The notes beneath the pieces are model-generated. The model saw only the letters and a list, made by a program, of their open reading frames with translations, was not told the origin of the DNA and did not search any database. From the NCBI GenBank assembly GCA_934436435.1, contig CAKSAN010000014.1, positions 62,001-126,000 of the forward strand: a DNA stretch of 64,000 nucleotides, in the 5' to 3' direction. The translations under genes were made by a program, and so were the position numbers. The stretch comes from an uncultured Acetatifactor sp. (GTDB lineage: Bacteria; Bacillota; Clostridia; Lachnospirales; Lachnospiraceae). How positions within the stretch are numbered: the stretch's first letter is position 1; the number at the start of each line of letters is the position of its first letter. Below are positions 18,110-26,447 of this stretch, in pieces.

Positions 18110-19801
18110 TTATACGTCAAAGGACACTTTTACCATCTCCGAGAAGGATGTAGTGCCGTCCAGTACATAGTCCGTGGCACTCATGCGCAGGGTATGCATA
18201 CCCTCTTTCAGCGCCTCTTCCTTTAATACATCAGCGCCCTCCCTCTTGCTGATGATGTTTTTCAGCTTCGGGGTGATCTGCATGATCTCATAGACACCGA
18301 TTCGTCCTTTGAAGCCGGTGTTGTCACATTTGCTGCATCCGCAGGGCTCGTAGATCGTTACATTTTCGTCCTCGTTCTTGCCCATGAACTCTTTTTCATC
18401 CTTCGTGGCCTGCTTCGGCTTCTTACAGAAGGGGCAAAGTCTGCGGACCAGTCGCTGGGCAATAACGCCGATGACGGAATCTGCGATCAGGTAGGACTCG
18501 ATGCCCATATCCTCCAGACGGGTGATGGTGCTGGCGGAGGAGTTGGTATGCAGGGTACTTACTACCAGATGTCCGGTGATGGATGCCTGTACGGCGATGC
18601 TGGCGGTCTCCTGGTCACGGATCTCACCGATCATGATGATATCCGGGTCCTGTCGCAGGATAGAACGAAGAGCCGATGCAAAGGTCAGGTCTGCCTTGTT
18701 GTTGACCTGTACCTGATTGATGCCGTCGATGTTCGCCTCCACAGGATCTTCGACGGTGATAATGTTCACATCTTCTTTGTTCAGTTCGCTTAACGCGGTA
18801 TACAGAGTGGTGGACTTACCACTACCGGTAGGTCCGGTTACCAGAATGATACCGTGAGGATTTTTCAGAATATAGTCAAACTGCTTTAATTCGTAAGGTT
18901 TGAAGCCCAGCTGGCTCTTGTCGCGGTTCAGTGCACTCTTCGCGGCAAGACGCATTACGACTTTTTCTCCGTATACGGTAGGCAGGATGGATACACGGAT
19001 ATCGTATTCCACACGGTCTACCACCTGGGTAATACGGCCGTCCTGCGGTTTTCTCTTCTCGGAGATGTCCATACCGCCGATGATCTTGATACGGGCGATG
19101 ATGGCGGACAATACATTGATACCGTATCTGGCTCTCTCATAGAGGGCACCATCGATACGGTAGCGGACACGGATAATCGTTTCCATGGGTTCGATATGAA
19201 TATCGGACGCGCGCTGGCGGACTGCTTTTTCGATCATATCCTTTACCAGCATTACGATAGGGGAACTGTTGATGTTCTCCTCGGTGGCGATGTCTTCCAC
19301 CACGTCCAGTTTTTTCTCTTTGGCGTAGGCCGCCAGTGCCTCGGTCACTTCTTCCTGTCCGAAGTATTTATCAATAGCCAGCATAATGCTGCGGGTGGTG
19401 GCTACTACGGGCTCTACCTGGAAATTGGTAATAATATTGATGTCGTCGATGGCGTTGTAATCCAGAGGATCCGCCATGGCCACCACCAGAACGTTGAAGT
19501 TGTTCTCCTTGTAAGCAAAGGGGAAGATCTTGTTCTTCTTCAGGACATTGACGGGTACCAGTTCCAGTACTTCCTTGTCCACGTTAGTGCTCTGCAGATC
19601 CACCATCTCTATATCCAGCTGTCTGCTCAGTGCTCTCGCCAGATCATCCTCAGATACAATGCCTTCATCTACCAGAAATTCTCCCAGCTTCTTGCCATGA
19701 CGCTGTGGGTTGTCCAATGCCTGCTGCAACTGTTCTGCCGTGATTACGCCGCTGTTTACCAGTAATTCCCCTAAGCGGACTTTTTTTCTGCCTGTTTCCA
19801 T
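18110..19801 (-). CDS. pilB: Type IV pilus assembly ATPase PilB
   Basis: 563 aa from ATG (METGRKKVRLGELL). A GTG 12 nt upstream could extend it by four codons, but AGGTGAGAG fits the ATG better. An N-terminal MshEN domain (about 1-150, RLGELLVNSGVI and GKKLGEFLVDEGIV) is a c-di-GMP-binding module in some relatives. The ATPase core has Walker A GPTGSGKST (323-331), an Asp-box/Walker B around DPDIIMIGEIRD (385-396) and the zinc cysteines CPFC (456-459) and CGCSKC (487-492) typical of extension motors. It is the first gene of the operon, behind the promoter at 19903-19930. Confidence 0.95.
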   Translation of the reverse strand: METGRKKVRLGELLVNSGVITAEQLQQALDNPQRHGKKLGEFLVDEGIVSEDDLARALSRQLDIEMVDLQSTNVDKEVLELVPVNVLKKNKIFPFAYKENNFNVLVVAMADPLDYNAIDDINIITNFQVEPVVATTRSIMLAIDKYFGQEEVTEALAAYAKEKKLDVVEDIATEENINSSPIVMLVKDMIEKAVRQRASDIHIEPMETIIRVRYRIDGALYERARYGINVLSAIIARIKIIGGMDISEKRKPQDGRITQVVDRVEYDIRVSILPTVYGEKVVMRLAAKSALNRDKSQLGFKPYELKQFDYILKNPHGIILVTGPTGSGKSTTLYTALSELNKEDVNIITVEDPVEANIDGINQVQVNNKADLTFASALRSILRQDPDIIMIGEIRDQETASIAVQASITGHLVVSTLHTNSSASTITRLEDMGIESYLIADSVIGVIAQRLVRRLCPFCKKPKQATKDEKEFMGKNEDENVTIYEPCGCSKCDNTGFKGRIGVYEIMQITPKLKNIISKREGADVLKEEALKEGMHTLRMSATDYVLDGTTSFSEMVKVSFDV

Positions 19802-19902
19802 AAATTCTCTCACCTGTTAGTTTTTGTCGATAATTGTAAATATTTGTATATTGTGGTAATTTTTGGATACAACTCACAAATATTTTGTCTCAATATGAAA
19901 AT

Positions 19903-19930
19903 ATTATAGCACATTTTGCGTGTAAGTAAA
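19903..19930 (-). promoter_or_regulatory. Promoter of the pilus operon
   Basis: Minus-strand TTTACT (19925-19930), 16-nt spacer, extended -10 TGC-TATAAT (19903-19908). The predicted start is near 19896, giving a roughly 95-nt AT-rich 5' leader before pilB in which I recognise no riboswitch. Confidence 0.6.
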
Positions 19931-19966
19931 TTGTTTTTGGTACTTTTGTTGCAATTTCTGTGAAAT

Positions 19967-20446
19967 TTATATTCCCAACTCCCGGTGAAAATAAGTAAGC
20001 GGCGAATAAGCGTATCTTCTCTTGAACTCTCGTGGATCCATTTTCTTGCTGCCGGACACATGCTGTACATATTCCTCTACAAATGTTATTGCCTCTTTTT
20101 TTATCCTTTCCAGATGTTTTATTGTCTCATTAAATTCATCTTTATCAATAAGAGCATCTTTCGTATCAACATATTCACTTTTGGTTATGATAACTATTTT
20201 GGTGTAATCAAGACCCGATTTATGTTTCTGGGATCTCTGAGTTTTTCTGAATCGAAAAGAATATGGATGTGTTATTTCACTTCGATATGGTATGCATATG
20301 TAATAGTCATAATGGGATTGAAAAAGTAAGCAATTGTAGGCTCGCTGTTTCTTTTTCAATATTTCGTGATATGGCGGATCCGGGTGATCCCTGTAGAATT
20401 GTGGTGTCAATTTCAAGATCTGATAATCATTTTCCGGTAGATTCAT
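19967..20446 (-). CDS. Type III toxin, ToxN/CptN-like endoribonuclease
   Basis: 159 aa. The segment PYHEILKKKQRAYNCLL, followed by a YICIPYRSEI stretch and KSGLDYTKIVII, is the pattern I associate with type III toxins (ToxN/AbiQ, CptN and TenpN groups), endoribonucleases held inactive by a small repeat RNA. The surroundings are decisive: upstream on the same strand come a sigma-A promoter, two identical 52-nt repeats able to form stem-loops, an intrinsic terminator, and then AGGAGGG just before this ATG. That is the standard promoter-repeat RNA-terminator-toxin order. CptN-like is the likeliest subgroup, from memory. Known loci act in phage defence or plasmid maintenance. Confidence 0.85.
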   Translation of the reverse strand: MNLPENDYQILKLTPQFYRDHPDPPYHEILKKKQRAYNCLLFQSHYDYYICIPYRSEITHPYSFRFRKTQRSQKHKSGLDYTKIVIITKSEYVDTKDALIDKDEFNETIKHLERIKKEAITFVEEYVQHVSGSKKMDPREFKRRYAYSPLTYFHRELGI

Positions 20447-20460
20447 TTTCCCTCCTATGT

Positions 20461-20494
20461 AAAATAAAGAAACGAGAGGCCATTCAGCCTCTCG
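20461..20494 (-). terminator. Terminator between antitoxin RNA and toxin
   Basis: Minus-strand stem CGAGAGGC / GCCTCTCG (20473-20480 and 20487-20494) with a 6-nt loop, followed by TTTCTTTATTTT. In type III loci leaky termination here sets the excess of antitoxin RNA over toxin mRNA. Confidence 0.85.
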
Positions 20495-20503
20495 CCAAAT
20501 CCT

Positions 20504-20611
20504 TCATCATTCGGTCAATTTTTATTTTACCGTCCTGTCAGAACCGTCACAGGACTCATCGCTCGGTCAATTTTTATTTTACCGTCCTGTCAGAACCGTC
20601 ACAGGACTCAT
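20504..20611 (-). ncRNA. Type III antitoxin RNA repeats (ToxI/CptI-like)
   Basis: Two tandem copies of a 52-nt unit (20504-20555 and 20556-20607) differ at two positions (AT versus GC), followed by the first 4 nt of a third. In transcript sense each unit carries a stem with arms GTCCTGT and ACAGGAC around a 10-nt loop, plus CGGT/ACCG arms flanking an A/T-rich stretch that could pair as a second stem or pseudoknot. The RNA would be cut into units by the toxin and bind it. Two repeats is a low copy number within the range of type III systems. Confidence 0.85.
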
Positions 20612-20645
20612 TAAATAGATGAAGAAGAACTCTGTTCTCAATGCT

Positions 20646-20674
20646 AGTATATACATTTTCTGTGGAAAAAGCAA
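20646..20674 (-). promoter_or_regulatory. Promoter of the type III toxin-antitoxin locus
   Basis: Minus-strand TTGCTT (20669-20674), exactly 17 nt, TATACT (20646-20651), placing the RNA start near 20639, about 30 nt before the first repeat. Confidence 0.75.
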
Positions 20675-20766
20675 TATTTTTTATAAAATTTACTATTTTC
20701 TCTATAAAATTTTACAAGCTCATTGTATGATTCTACATTTAATCAATAAGCTATATGCTTATTATG

Positions 20767-21717
20767 TTATAGTGTCACCGCATATTCACTGTCATACATC
20801 TTCTTCAGATTTTCTACACTGTTATATTTTTCGCCGATGCAGAATTCTTTGGACCAGGTCATGTAATAGGCCCAGGGAATTCTGTTTTTTTGCAAAAGTT
20901 CCGCGTCCGGAAGGTAACCGACCTCTGCCAGGGCCGCCACTTTTTCCCGGGAGGTTGCTGCCACAAGTTTTTCGTAGGTTTCCGCATAGTCTGTCTCTCG
21001 GTACTCCGGCAGATAAACGTCTACGGATACCACATCCACATAAGTATCTCCAGGATACCCTCCCTCAATGTCACTGTTCCATACCCAGAGAAGGTTGTGC
21101 AGGTCTTTTTCGCCGGTGTAATATTCAAACATCAGGCGAAACAGTTCCCTTGCAACTCCGGGGCCTTGGGCTCCCCACCAGAACCAGGTGCCGTTAGATT
21201 CGTGAAACGGGCGCCAGAGAATGGGAATCTTTTCTTCCTGAAAACGTTGCAAGATTCCGGCGATCACATCCATGTCACGGTAGAATGCCGCTCTCTCCGG
21301 GGTTCCCGCCTCCAATACTTTCTTTGCATCAAAATCCGTATGCTCCGTATAAAAGCTTTTATCCCTGCCGCCTAAGGGCGAGAACCAGTGAAAGGTAAAG
21401 GTGAGGATGCCATCCGTCCCGGCCTCCCGCTGTTCCTTCGCCCACTGCATTGCTGTCTCCATGGTTCCCTTATTTTCTTCCACTTCGTTCAGGCACTCCG
21501 GGGAAGCATCCTCATAATTGATATTAGGAGAATACGCCAGCAGTTCAAAGCCCCGCAGCTTTGGTTCTTTTCCGGTGTTCTTCCGGATGTATTCTATTTC
21601 TTCGCAAGGGTTCGTCTGGGTATGCTGACCGGTAATGATCTGTTTTCCTGCTACATTATGAAGATATTTCAGTAATTCTGCGGCCTCTTTTGTTGCCTTC
21701 GGATCTGCTGTCATCAT
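20767..21717 (-). CDS. Glycoside hydrolase family 26 (beta-mannanase-like), intracellular
   Basis: 316 aa without a signal peptide. GH26 landmarks are present: GKQIITGQH near the start, TFHWFSPLGG at 108-117, the acid/base Glu173 in WRPFHESNG, and the probable nucleophile Glu265 in ALAEVG. GH26 enzymes are mainly endo-beta-1,4-mannanases; a cytoplasmic form would act on imported manno-oligosaccharides. No transporter or other mannan gene is adjacent. The ATG follows AAGGAAG; a second ATG is adjacent. Upstream lies a 51-bp hairpin repeat array, and a small reading frame within it (21714-21785) ends in TGA overlapping this ATG. Confidence 0.88.
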   Translation of the reverse strand: MMTADPKATKEAAELLKYLHNVAGKQIITGQHTQTNPCEEIEYIRKNTGKEPKLRGFELLAYSPNINYEDASPECLNEVEENKGTMETAMQWAKEQREAGTDGILTFTFHWFSPLGGRDKSFYTEHTDFDAKKVLEAGTPERAAFYRDMDVIAGILQRFQEEKIPILWRPFHESNGTWFWWGAQGPGVARELFRLMFEYYTGEKDLHNLLWVWNSDIEGGYPGDTYVDVVSVDVYLPEYRETDYAETYEKLVAATSREKVAALAEVGYLPDAELLQKNRIPWAYYMTWSKEFCIGEKYNSVENLKKMYDSEYAVTL

Positions 21718-21736
21718 TTTTTCTTCCTTTTCATTA

Positions 21737-21960
21737 TCTTGTGGGTATCTATGACACTTTTTTCGCCATATACCCTGCTCGCCATCTCACCTTGGGTATA
21801 TACACGCTTTTCCTCGCTCTATACCCTTTTCGTCATCTTCCTTTGGGTATATACACGCTTTTTCCCGCTCCATACCCTTTTCATCATTTTCCCTTGGGTA
21901 TATACACGCCTTTTCCTCGCTCTATACCCTTTTCATCATCTCACTCATGGTATCAACAGG
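21737..21960. repeat. Tandem array of imperfect 51-bp hairpin repeats
   Basis: Four copies plus a decayed fifth, anchored by GGGTAT(A) at 21743, 21794, 21845, 21896 and about 21949 (spacing 51, 51, 51, then 53). Each unit contains GGGTATA and TATACCC arms about 19 nt apart, so either strand can form a hairpin per unit. Units are not open in any single frame on the minus strand; on the plus strand they are open but the peptide is low complexity, with no start site. The array lies between a terminator-like hairpin and the GH26 start, within or just upstream of the GH26 leader. Confidence 0.85.
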
Positions 21961-21998
21961 ATTCTTCGTCCTTCCGTACCATTTCTCACAAAAGTAAG

Positions 21999-22033
21999 AG
22001 GGTACAGAGACAATTTTTCCATCTCTGTACCCT
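21999..22033 (-). terminator. Hairpin terminator after flotillin gene
   Basis: Twelve-bp perfect arms AGGGTACAGAGA / TCTCTGTACCCT around an 11-nt loop, then CTTACTTTTG on the minus strand; 35 nt past the flotillin stop. Confidence 0.6.
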
Positions 22034-22067
22034 ACAGTTTATGACAATATAGCTTTTATGGCAAGTA

Positions 22068-23669
22068 TTATTCCGGCTTTACTTCCTGATAGTCGGTGCC
22101 GGTGGCAGTTTTGGTCTCTTCGGCCTTTGCTGCGCCTGCGGTCTCCTTGGAGAAGCCCTTTGCCAGCATCTCGTTGATGTCCAGTCCGGTGGATTCCTTG
22201 ATGCCGTCGGTGACCTGGGTCACGGTGGTCATGATGTCACCGGCCAGTTTGCTGGAATCGCCGCCGAACATCTTGATGGAATCGACATTCATATAGCCCT
22301 TGGCCACTGCCTCGGCGATCTTGGGCAGCTGCTCGAAGTATACCTTCAAAGTATCCAGCTCCATCTGCTGTCTTGCAGCGTCGCCGTACTGTTTCATAGC
22401 CTCCGCTTTCTTCAGAATACCGGCTGCCTCTGCCTCTGCTTTCGCCTGAATGGCTTCTGCTTCCGCTTTACCTTTGGCCGCTACGGCTGCTGCCTCTGCC
22501 AGACCTGCTGCCTTGACTGCCTCTGCCGCCTGTTCCTTGGCGAATCTTTCTGCCTCGGATTTTGCCTTTTCTGCCTCCGCCTGTCTCTGGATCTCGAAGA
22601 GTTCGGCCTCCGCTCTCTTCTGTCTCTCGTACTGTTCGGCATCCGCCTTCTGCTGTGCCGCGTATTTATTTGCTTCTGCGGTCTTCTTGACCTCAGCCTC
22701 CAGAGCCTTCTCCTTGATGGATACTTCTCTTTCCTTTAACTCCAGTTCCTTCTCCTGACGGGCCAGGTTCGCATTCGCCGTGGTAATCTCCACGGTCTTA
22801 CGCTGTTCCTCTTCCTGGATCTTGTAAGCGGCATCTGCCTCCGCCTTCTTGATATCGGATTCCTTCTTCAGTTCCGCTTTCTTGATGGCCAGTTCGGTCT
22901 GCTTCTGGGCAATCTCGGTCTCTGCGATGACCTGCGCATCGTTGGCATCCTTCTGGGCCTGTGCTCTGGCGATGGCCACATCTCTGTCCGCCTGTGCCTT
23001 TGCCACGGAAGCATCCTTCTGGATCTGGGACATGTTATCCTGTCCCAGAGCAGTGATCAGGTTGTTCTCATCCTCGATCTTCTGGATGTTGCAGGACTCG
23101 ATCCAGATACCCAGGGCATTCATATCCTTCTGGGCTTTCGCCTGTACCTCGTCACCGAACGTCTTACGGTCGTTGCACAGTTCCTTCAGGCACTGGGTAC
23201 CGATGATCTCACGCATGTTACCCTGTAAGGAATCGGTCAGAGCGTCACGGATCTGATCCTCATTCATGTTCAGGAAGTTCTTCATGGCTGCGTTCGCCAT
23301 CTCCGTGGTAATTCTCTTGTTGGGATCCACACCCTCCTGCAGTTCCCCCCTTGCATTTACGGTGACATCCTTCTGGGTCAGGACTCTGACCTTTGCCACA
23401 GCATCAATATCCACACCGATGAAATCCTTGGTGGGAATGTAACCGTTGGTCTTGATGTCGATGCTGATCTGCTTCAGGATCAGTTCATCCTTCTTCTCCA
23501 AAAAAGGAATCTTGATACCCGCACGGCCGATCAGGACCTTAGGTTCTCTCTTGATACCGGAGATGATGTAGGCTTTGTTCGGTGAAGCCTTCACATAACC
23601 GGATGCCAGAATCGCCAGAATGACAATGGCAATCACAACTGCTACAATAATACCAATGTTAATTTCCAT
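22068..23669 (-). CDS. floT: Flotillin-like SPFH membrane scaffold protein
   Basis: 533 aa. An N-terminal membrane helix (about 5-25) is followed by an SPFH/band-7 domain (about 28-200; KAYIISG and IKTNGYIPTKDFIGVDIDAVAKV) and a long Ala/Glu/Lys coiled coil (about 215-425) with many EAEA repeats. The C-terminus (MFGGDSSKLAGDIM) is a flotillin signature. Flotillins organise functional membrane microdomains. The gene appears monocistronic with its own terminator. No NfeD partner, common beside such genes, is adjacent. Confidence 0.9.
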   Translation of the reverse strand: MEINIGIIVAVVIAIVILAILASGYVKASPNKAYIISGIKREPKVLIGRAGIKIPFLEKKDELILKQISIDIKTNGYIPTKDFIGVDIDAVAKVRVLTQKDVTVNARGELQEGVDPNKRITTEMANAAMKNFLNMNEDQIRDALTDSLQGNMREIIGTQCLKELCNDRKTFGDEVQAKAQKDMNALGIWIESCNIQKIEDENNLITALGQDNMSQIQKDASVAKAQADRDVAIARAQAQKDANDAQVIAETEIAQKQTELAIKKAELKKESDIKKAEADAAYKIQEEEQRKTVEITTANANLARQEKELELKEREVSIKEKALEAEVKKTAEANKYAAQQKADAEQYERQKRAEAELFEIQRQAEAEKAKSEAERFAKEQAAEAVKAAGLAEAAAVAAKGKAEAEAIQAKAEAEAAGILKKAEAMKQYGDAARQQMELDTLKVYFEQLPKIAEAVAKGYMNVDSIKMFGGDSSKLAGDIMTTVTQVTDGIKESTGLDINEMLAKGFSKETAGAAKAEETKTATGTDYQEVKPE

Positions 23670-23699
23670 ATGTACTCCCTCTCTTTTTACTTTTGTAGT

Positions 23700-23746
23700 A
23701 TATGAAAAGCTGTTTGTATCGTATGTATCATACCATACAAACAGCT
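23700..23746 (-). terminator. Terminator after aepY (bidirectional form)
   Basis: Perfect 12-bp arms AGCTGTTTGTAT (23708-23719) and ATACAAACAGCT (23735-23746), loop 15 nt, followed by TTTTC on the minus strand and CTTTTT on the plus strand. It would end the phnW-aepX-aepY transcript before the flotillin promoter. Confidence 0.75.
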
Positions 23747-23865
23747 CTTTTTATAGAGGTATATTTGTTATTTTCCCAAAAATAACTGTGCAAAACATGC
23801 ACGATATCCCATACTATTTCGCTGAAAAGTCTATAAACGGTAAACGATACACATTACTGATCTTC

Positions 23866-24987
23866 TTATCTGCTTCCCAGGTATTCCATAAAGTTCTGTT
23901 TATTCTCCAGTGCCGTTGTGGTGGGTCTGCCGAGGTCGTCTCTGGCACCGATGCCGCATTTTACTTCTATAAAGGTCAGTGCCTTTCTCTCTTTCGCCGC
24001 TGCCAGTTCTCTGTCCAGTTCTTCGTAGGTGGTGGCAGATACGGCATGGGGATAGCCGCAGGCTGTGGCAATGGCTGTCAGGTCTATGTCCGCCGCCACG
24101 GTGGGCATGCCTCCCACGGTCTCATGGGCTCCGTTATTGATGACGATGTGCACCATATTTTCCGGTGCCGTGCTGCCCAGTACCGCCATGGCTCCCATGT
24201 GCATCAGCACCGCGCCGTCGCCGTCCACGCACCATACTCTGGTGCCCGGTTTCTGTACCGCCACTCCCATGGCAATACTGCTGCTGTGTCCCATGGAACC
24301 TACGGTGAGAAAATCATACTTGTGGCTCTGTCCGTTCTGCTCTCTGATCTCGAACAGTTCCCTGCTGGCTTTTCCTGTGGTACTTATGATGGGATCCTCG
24401 CCGGAAGCCTGCACGATGTGACGGATGATCTCCTCCCGGATCATGGGATTATCATTGCGATACTCCACTTTTTCCTCATAGGTCAGAGCCCCTTTGCGGA
24501 TAACAAACGCCACATCTTGGCCCTGTTCCAGAGTCGTCCCAAACTCCTGCATCGCCTGTGCGGCTTCTTCCTCCGTAGTATCCTTTCCGATGACAAAATA
24601 GCGGATCCCCATATCCTCCAGCAGTTTCAGGGTCACCTCTCCCTGATAGATATGCTGGGGTTCATCGTGGATCCCCGGTTCCCCACGCCAGCCGATGACG
24701 AAGATCATGGGAATGGCGTAGACTTTATCGTTCAGCAGGGATGCCACGGGATTGATGATATTGCCCTCGCCACTGTTCTGCATATATACTACCGGAATTT
24801 TTCCGGTGGCCAGATGGTAGCCTGCTGCCAGCGCGGTACAGTTTCCCTCATTGGCGGCGATCACGTGATGCTTCGGATCAATGCCATAAGTATGCATCAG
24901 GTAATTACAGAGGGCTTTCAACTGGGAATCCGGCACGCCGGTATAAAAATCCGCATTTATAATTTTCGCAAAATTTTCCGCTTTCAT
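23866..24987 (-). CDS. aepY: Phosphonopyruvate decarboxylase
   Basis: 373 aa TPP enzyme. The N-terminal pyrimidine domain has the activating Glu47 in ANEGN; the C-terminal domain has the TPP/Mg motif VDGDGAV (GDG at 256-258) ending INN (283-285). SGEGNIINPVASL and WRGEPGIHDEPQH are typical of phosphonopyruvate and sulfopyruvate decarboxylases. It turns phosphonopyruvate into phosphonoacetaldehyde, pulling the unfavourable PEP mutase step forward. It follows aepX after a 100-nt palindrome-rich gap. The neighbours make the phosphonate role clear. Confidence 0.93.
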   Translation of the reverse strand: MKAENFAKIINADFYTGVPDSQLKALCNYLMHTYGIDPKHHVIAANEGNCTALAAGYHLATGKIPVVYMQNSGEGNIINPVASLLNDKVYAIPMIFVIGWRGEPGIHDEPQHIYQGEVTLKLLEDMGIRYFVIGKDTTEEEAAQAMQEFGTTLEQGQDVAFVIRKGALTYEEKVEYRNDNPMIREEIIRHIVQASGEDPIISTTGKASRELFEIREQNGQSHKYDFLTVGSMGHSSSIAMGVAVQKPGTRVWCVDGDGAVLMHMGAMAVLGSTAPENMVHIVINNGAHETVGGMPTVAADIDLTAIATACGYPHAVSATTYEELDRELAAAKERKALTFIEVKCGIGARDDLGRPTTTALENKQNFMEYLGSR

Positions 24988-25013
24988 GTTGCTGTTGCTC
25001 CTTCCATCACTTA

Positions 25014-25089
25014 ACTGCCTTGCGGATTGCTTCGCGCCATGCGCTCATGCAATCCTGCCCGCTATTCGCATATTGCGGAGCTTACGCTC
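25014..25089. repeat. Palindrome-rich spacer between aepX and aepY
   Basis: Contains GGATTGC/GCAATCC arms (25024-25030 and 25049-25055) and GAGC-TTAC-GCTC (25078-25089), the last overlapping the aepX stop codon. It resembles the palindromic spacer at 53454-53569 in style. It may modulate aepY expression or be a degenerate intergenic repeat. Confidence 0.4.
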
Positions 25090-26383
25090 ATATCTCATCG
25101 ATCAACGTAATAATGTCCTTGATCGGCATTAATCTGCTGTCCACTTCCTGTGCTCTGTGATACCGCAGGATATCCTCTGCGGTCTGCTGCATGGCGGGAA
25201 ATGCACTTCTGGTCAGCTGATTTGCATAGATCACGATATTCACGCCATGAGCAGCCAGCTCACTTTCCGTAATACTGTTAAAGGAAGACGGTACCACGAC
25301 AATAGGGGTCTTGGCGTCCTCCGCCCGGAACTTGTCGCAGAATTCCAGGATCTCATCCGGGGATTTCTTCCGGCTGTGGATCATGATGCCGTCCGCTCCC
25401 GCTGCCACGAAAGCTCTGGCACGGTTCAGCGCATCCTCCATGCCCCGCTCTAAGATCAGGCTCTCGATTCTTGCAATGATCATAAAATCATCCGTCAGCT
25501 GTGCCATTTTTCCGGCTGTGATCTTGGCGCTGAAATTCTCGATGCTGTCCTGTGTCTGCTCCACATCGGTTCCGAAGAGAGAATTCTTCTTCAGTCCCGT
25601 CTTGTCCTCGATGATAATGGCCGAGACTCCCATTTTTTCCAAAGTCCGGACCGTATAGACAAAATGCTCCGTCAGTCCACCGGTGTCTCCGTCAAAAATG
25701 ATGGGCTTGGTGGTCACTTCCGTCACGTCGTCGATGGTGCGGAAACGGGAAGTCATATCCACCAGTTCGATATCCGGCTTGCCCTTCGCCGTGGAATCAC
25801 ACAGGGAGCTGATCCACATGGCATCGAACTGATCCAGTTCACCGTCATGCTCCACAATGGTCTTCTCCGCGATCAGTCCTGTCAATCCGCTATGTACCTC
25901 CAGCGCTTTTACAATGGGACGGATCTCGATCAGCTGTCTCAATCGTTTTCTGCGGTATTCCGGCATCGCCAGCTTTTCTTTTATTTTCGTATCAATGCGT
26001 TTTACCTCTTCATTATAGGTATAAGGCACATCCAGGATCTCGCCGCCGTAAGCGGAAAGCAGCTTCTCCACGTTGTCGCGGATGGCCTTCAGCGGCCCCT
26101 CCAGCCAGTTGTCCCCATGGATCACATAGTCCGGATGCAGTTCTTCGATGACCTTGTCGTACATGACGTCATCCTGTACCACCACATTGCTGACCTCCGG
26201 AATGTCTTTTACCAGCTGCATGCGCTCCTCAAAGCTGATGGTAGGAAAACGATTGAACCGGATCATGGCTTCGTCACTCAATACACCGACGGTCAGTTCT
26301 CCGTACTTTCTGGCTTCTCTGATAATATTGCGGTGTCCCTCGTGAATGACATCCGTGCAGAAACAGGTATATACTCGTTTCAT
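25088..26383 (-). CDS. aepX: Phosphoenolpyruvate mutase with N-terminal nucleotidyltransferase-like domain
   Basis: 431 aa, two domains. Residues 1-130 form a cytidylyltransferase-like fold (CFCTDVIHEGHRN, with H14-x-G-H17; TISFEERMQLV). Residues 145-431 are PEP mutase of the isocitrate lyase superfamily, with IFDGDTGG (231-236 core) and the diagnostic EDKTGLKKNS (259-268). PEP mutase makes the C-P bond, turning PEP into phosphonopyruvate, the entry step of almost all phosphonate pathways. N-terminal nucleotidyltransferase fusions are known in this family; whether this domain activates the final phosphonate is not known. It lies between phnW and aepY. Confidence 0.95.
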   Translation of the reverse strand: MKRVYTCFCTDVIHEGHRNIIREARKYGELTVGVLSDEAMIRFNRFPTISFEERMQLVKDIPEVSNVVVQDDVMYDKVIEELHPDYVIHGDNWLEGPLKAIRDNVEKLLSAYGGEILDVPYTYNEEVKRIDTKIKEKLAMPEYRRKRLRQLIEIRPIVKALEVHSGLTGLIAEKTIVEHDGELDQFDAMWISSLCDSTAKGKPDIELVDMTSRFRTIDDVTEVTTKPIIFDGDTGGLTEHFVYTVRTLEKMGVSAIIIEDKTGLKKNSLFGTDVEQTQDSIENFSAKITAGKMAQLTDDFMIIARIESLILERGMEDALNRARAFVAAGADGIMIHSRKKSPDEILEFCDKFRAEDAKTPIVVVPSSFNSITESELAAHGVNIVIYANQLTRSAFPAMQQTAEDILRYHRAQEVDSRLMPIKDIITLIDEI

Positions 26384-26447
26384 ATTAATTCCTCATTCCT
26401 TTCAACAACCTACAGTCCTTGTGCCCGCGGCACAAAGCCGCGCACTG

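Noticed and set aside
20504..20611. Possible CRISPR mini-array
   Set aside because: The two copies are contiguous, with no unique spacers; the fit to a type III antitoxin RNA with terminator and toxin is far better.
21690..22052. Plus-strand frames across the 51-bp repeats (possible repeat protein)
   Set aside because: Two different frames are open at once because 51 is a multiple of three, there is no ribosome site, and the peptides are low-complexity aromatic repeats.
23620..25014. Plus-strand frame of 464 codons opposite aepY
   Set aside because: Mirror of a clear phosphonopyruvate decarboxylase; no start signal, and the His/Gly-rich product is typical of antisense frames.
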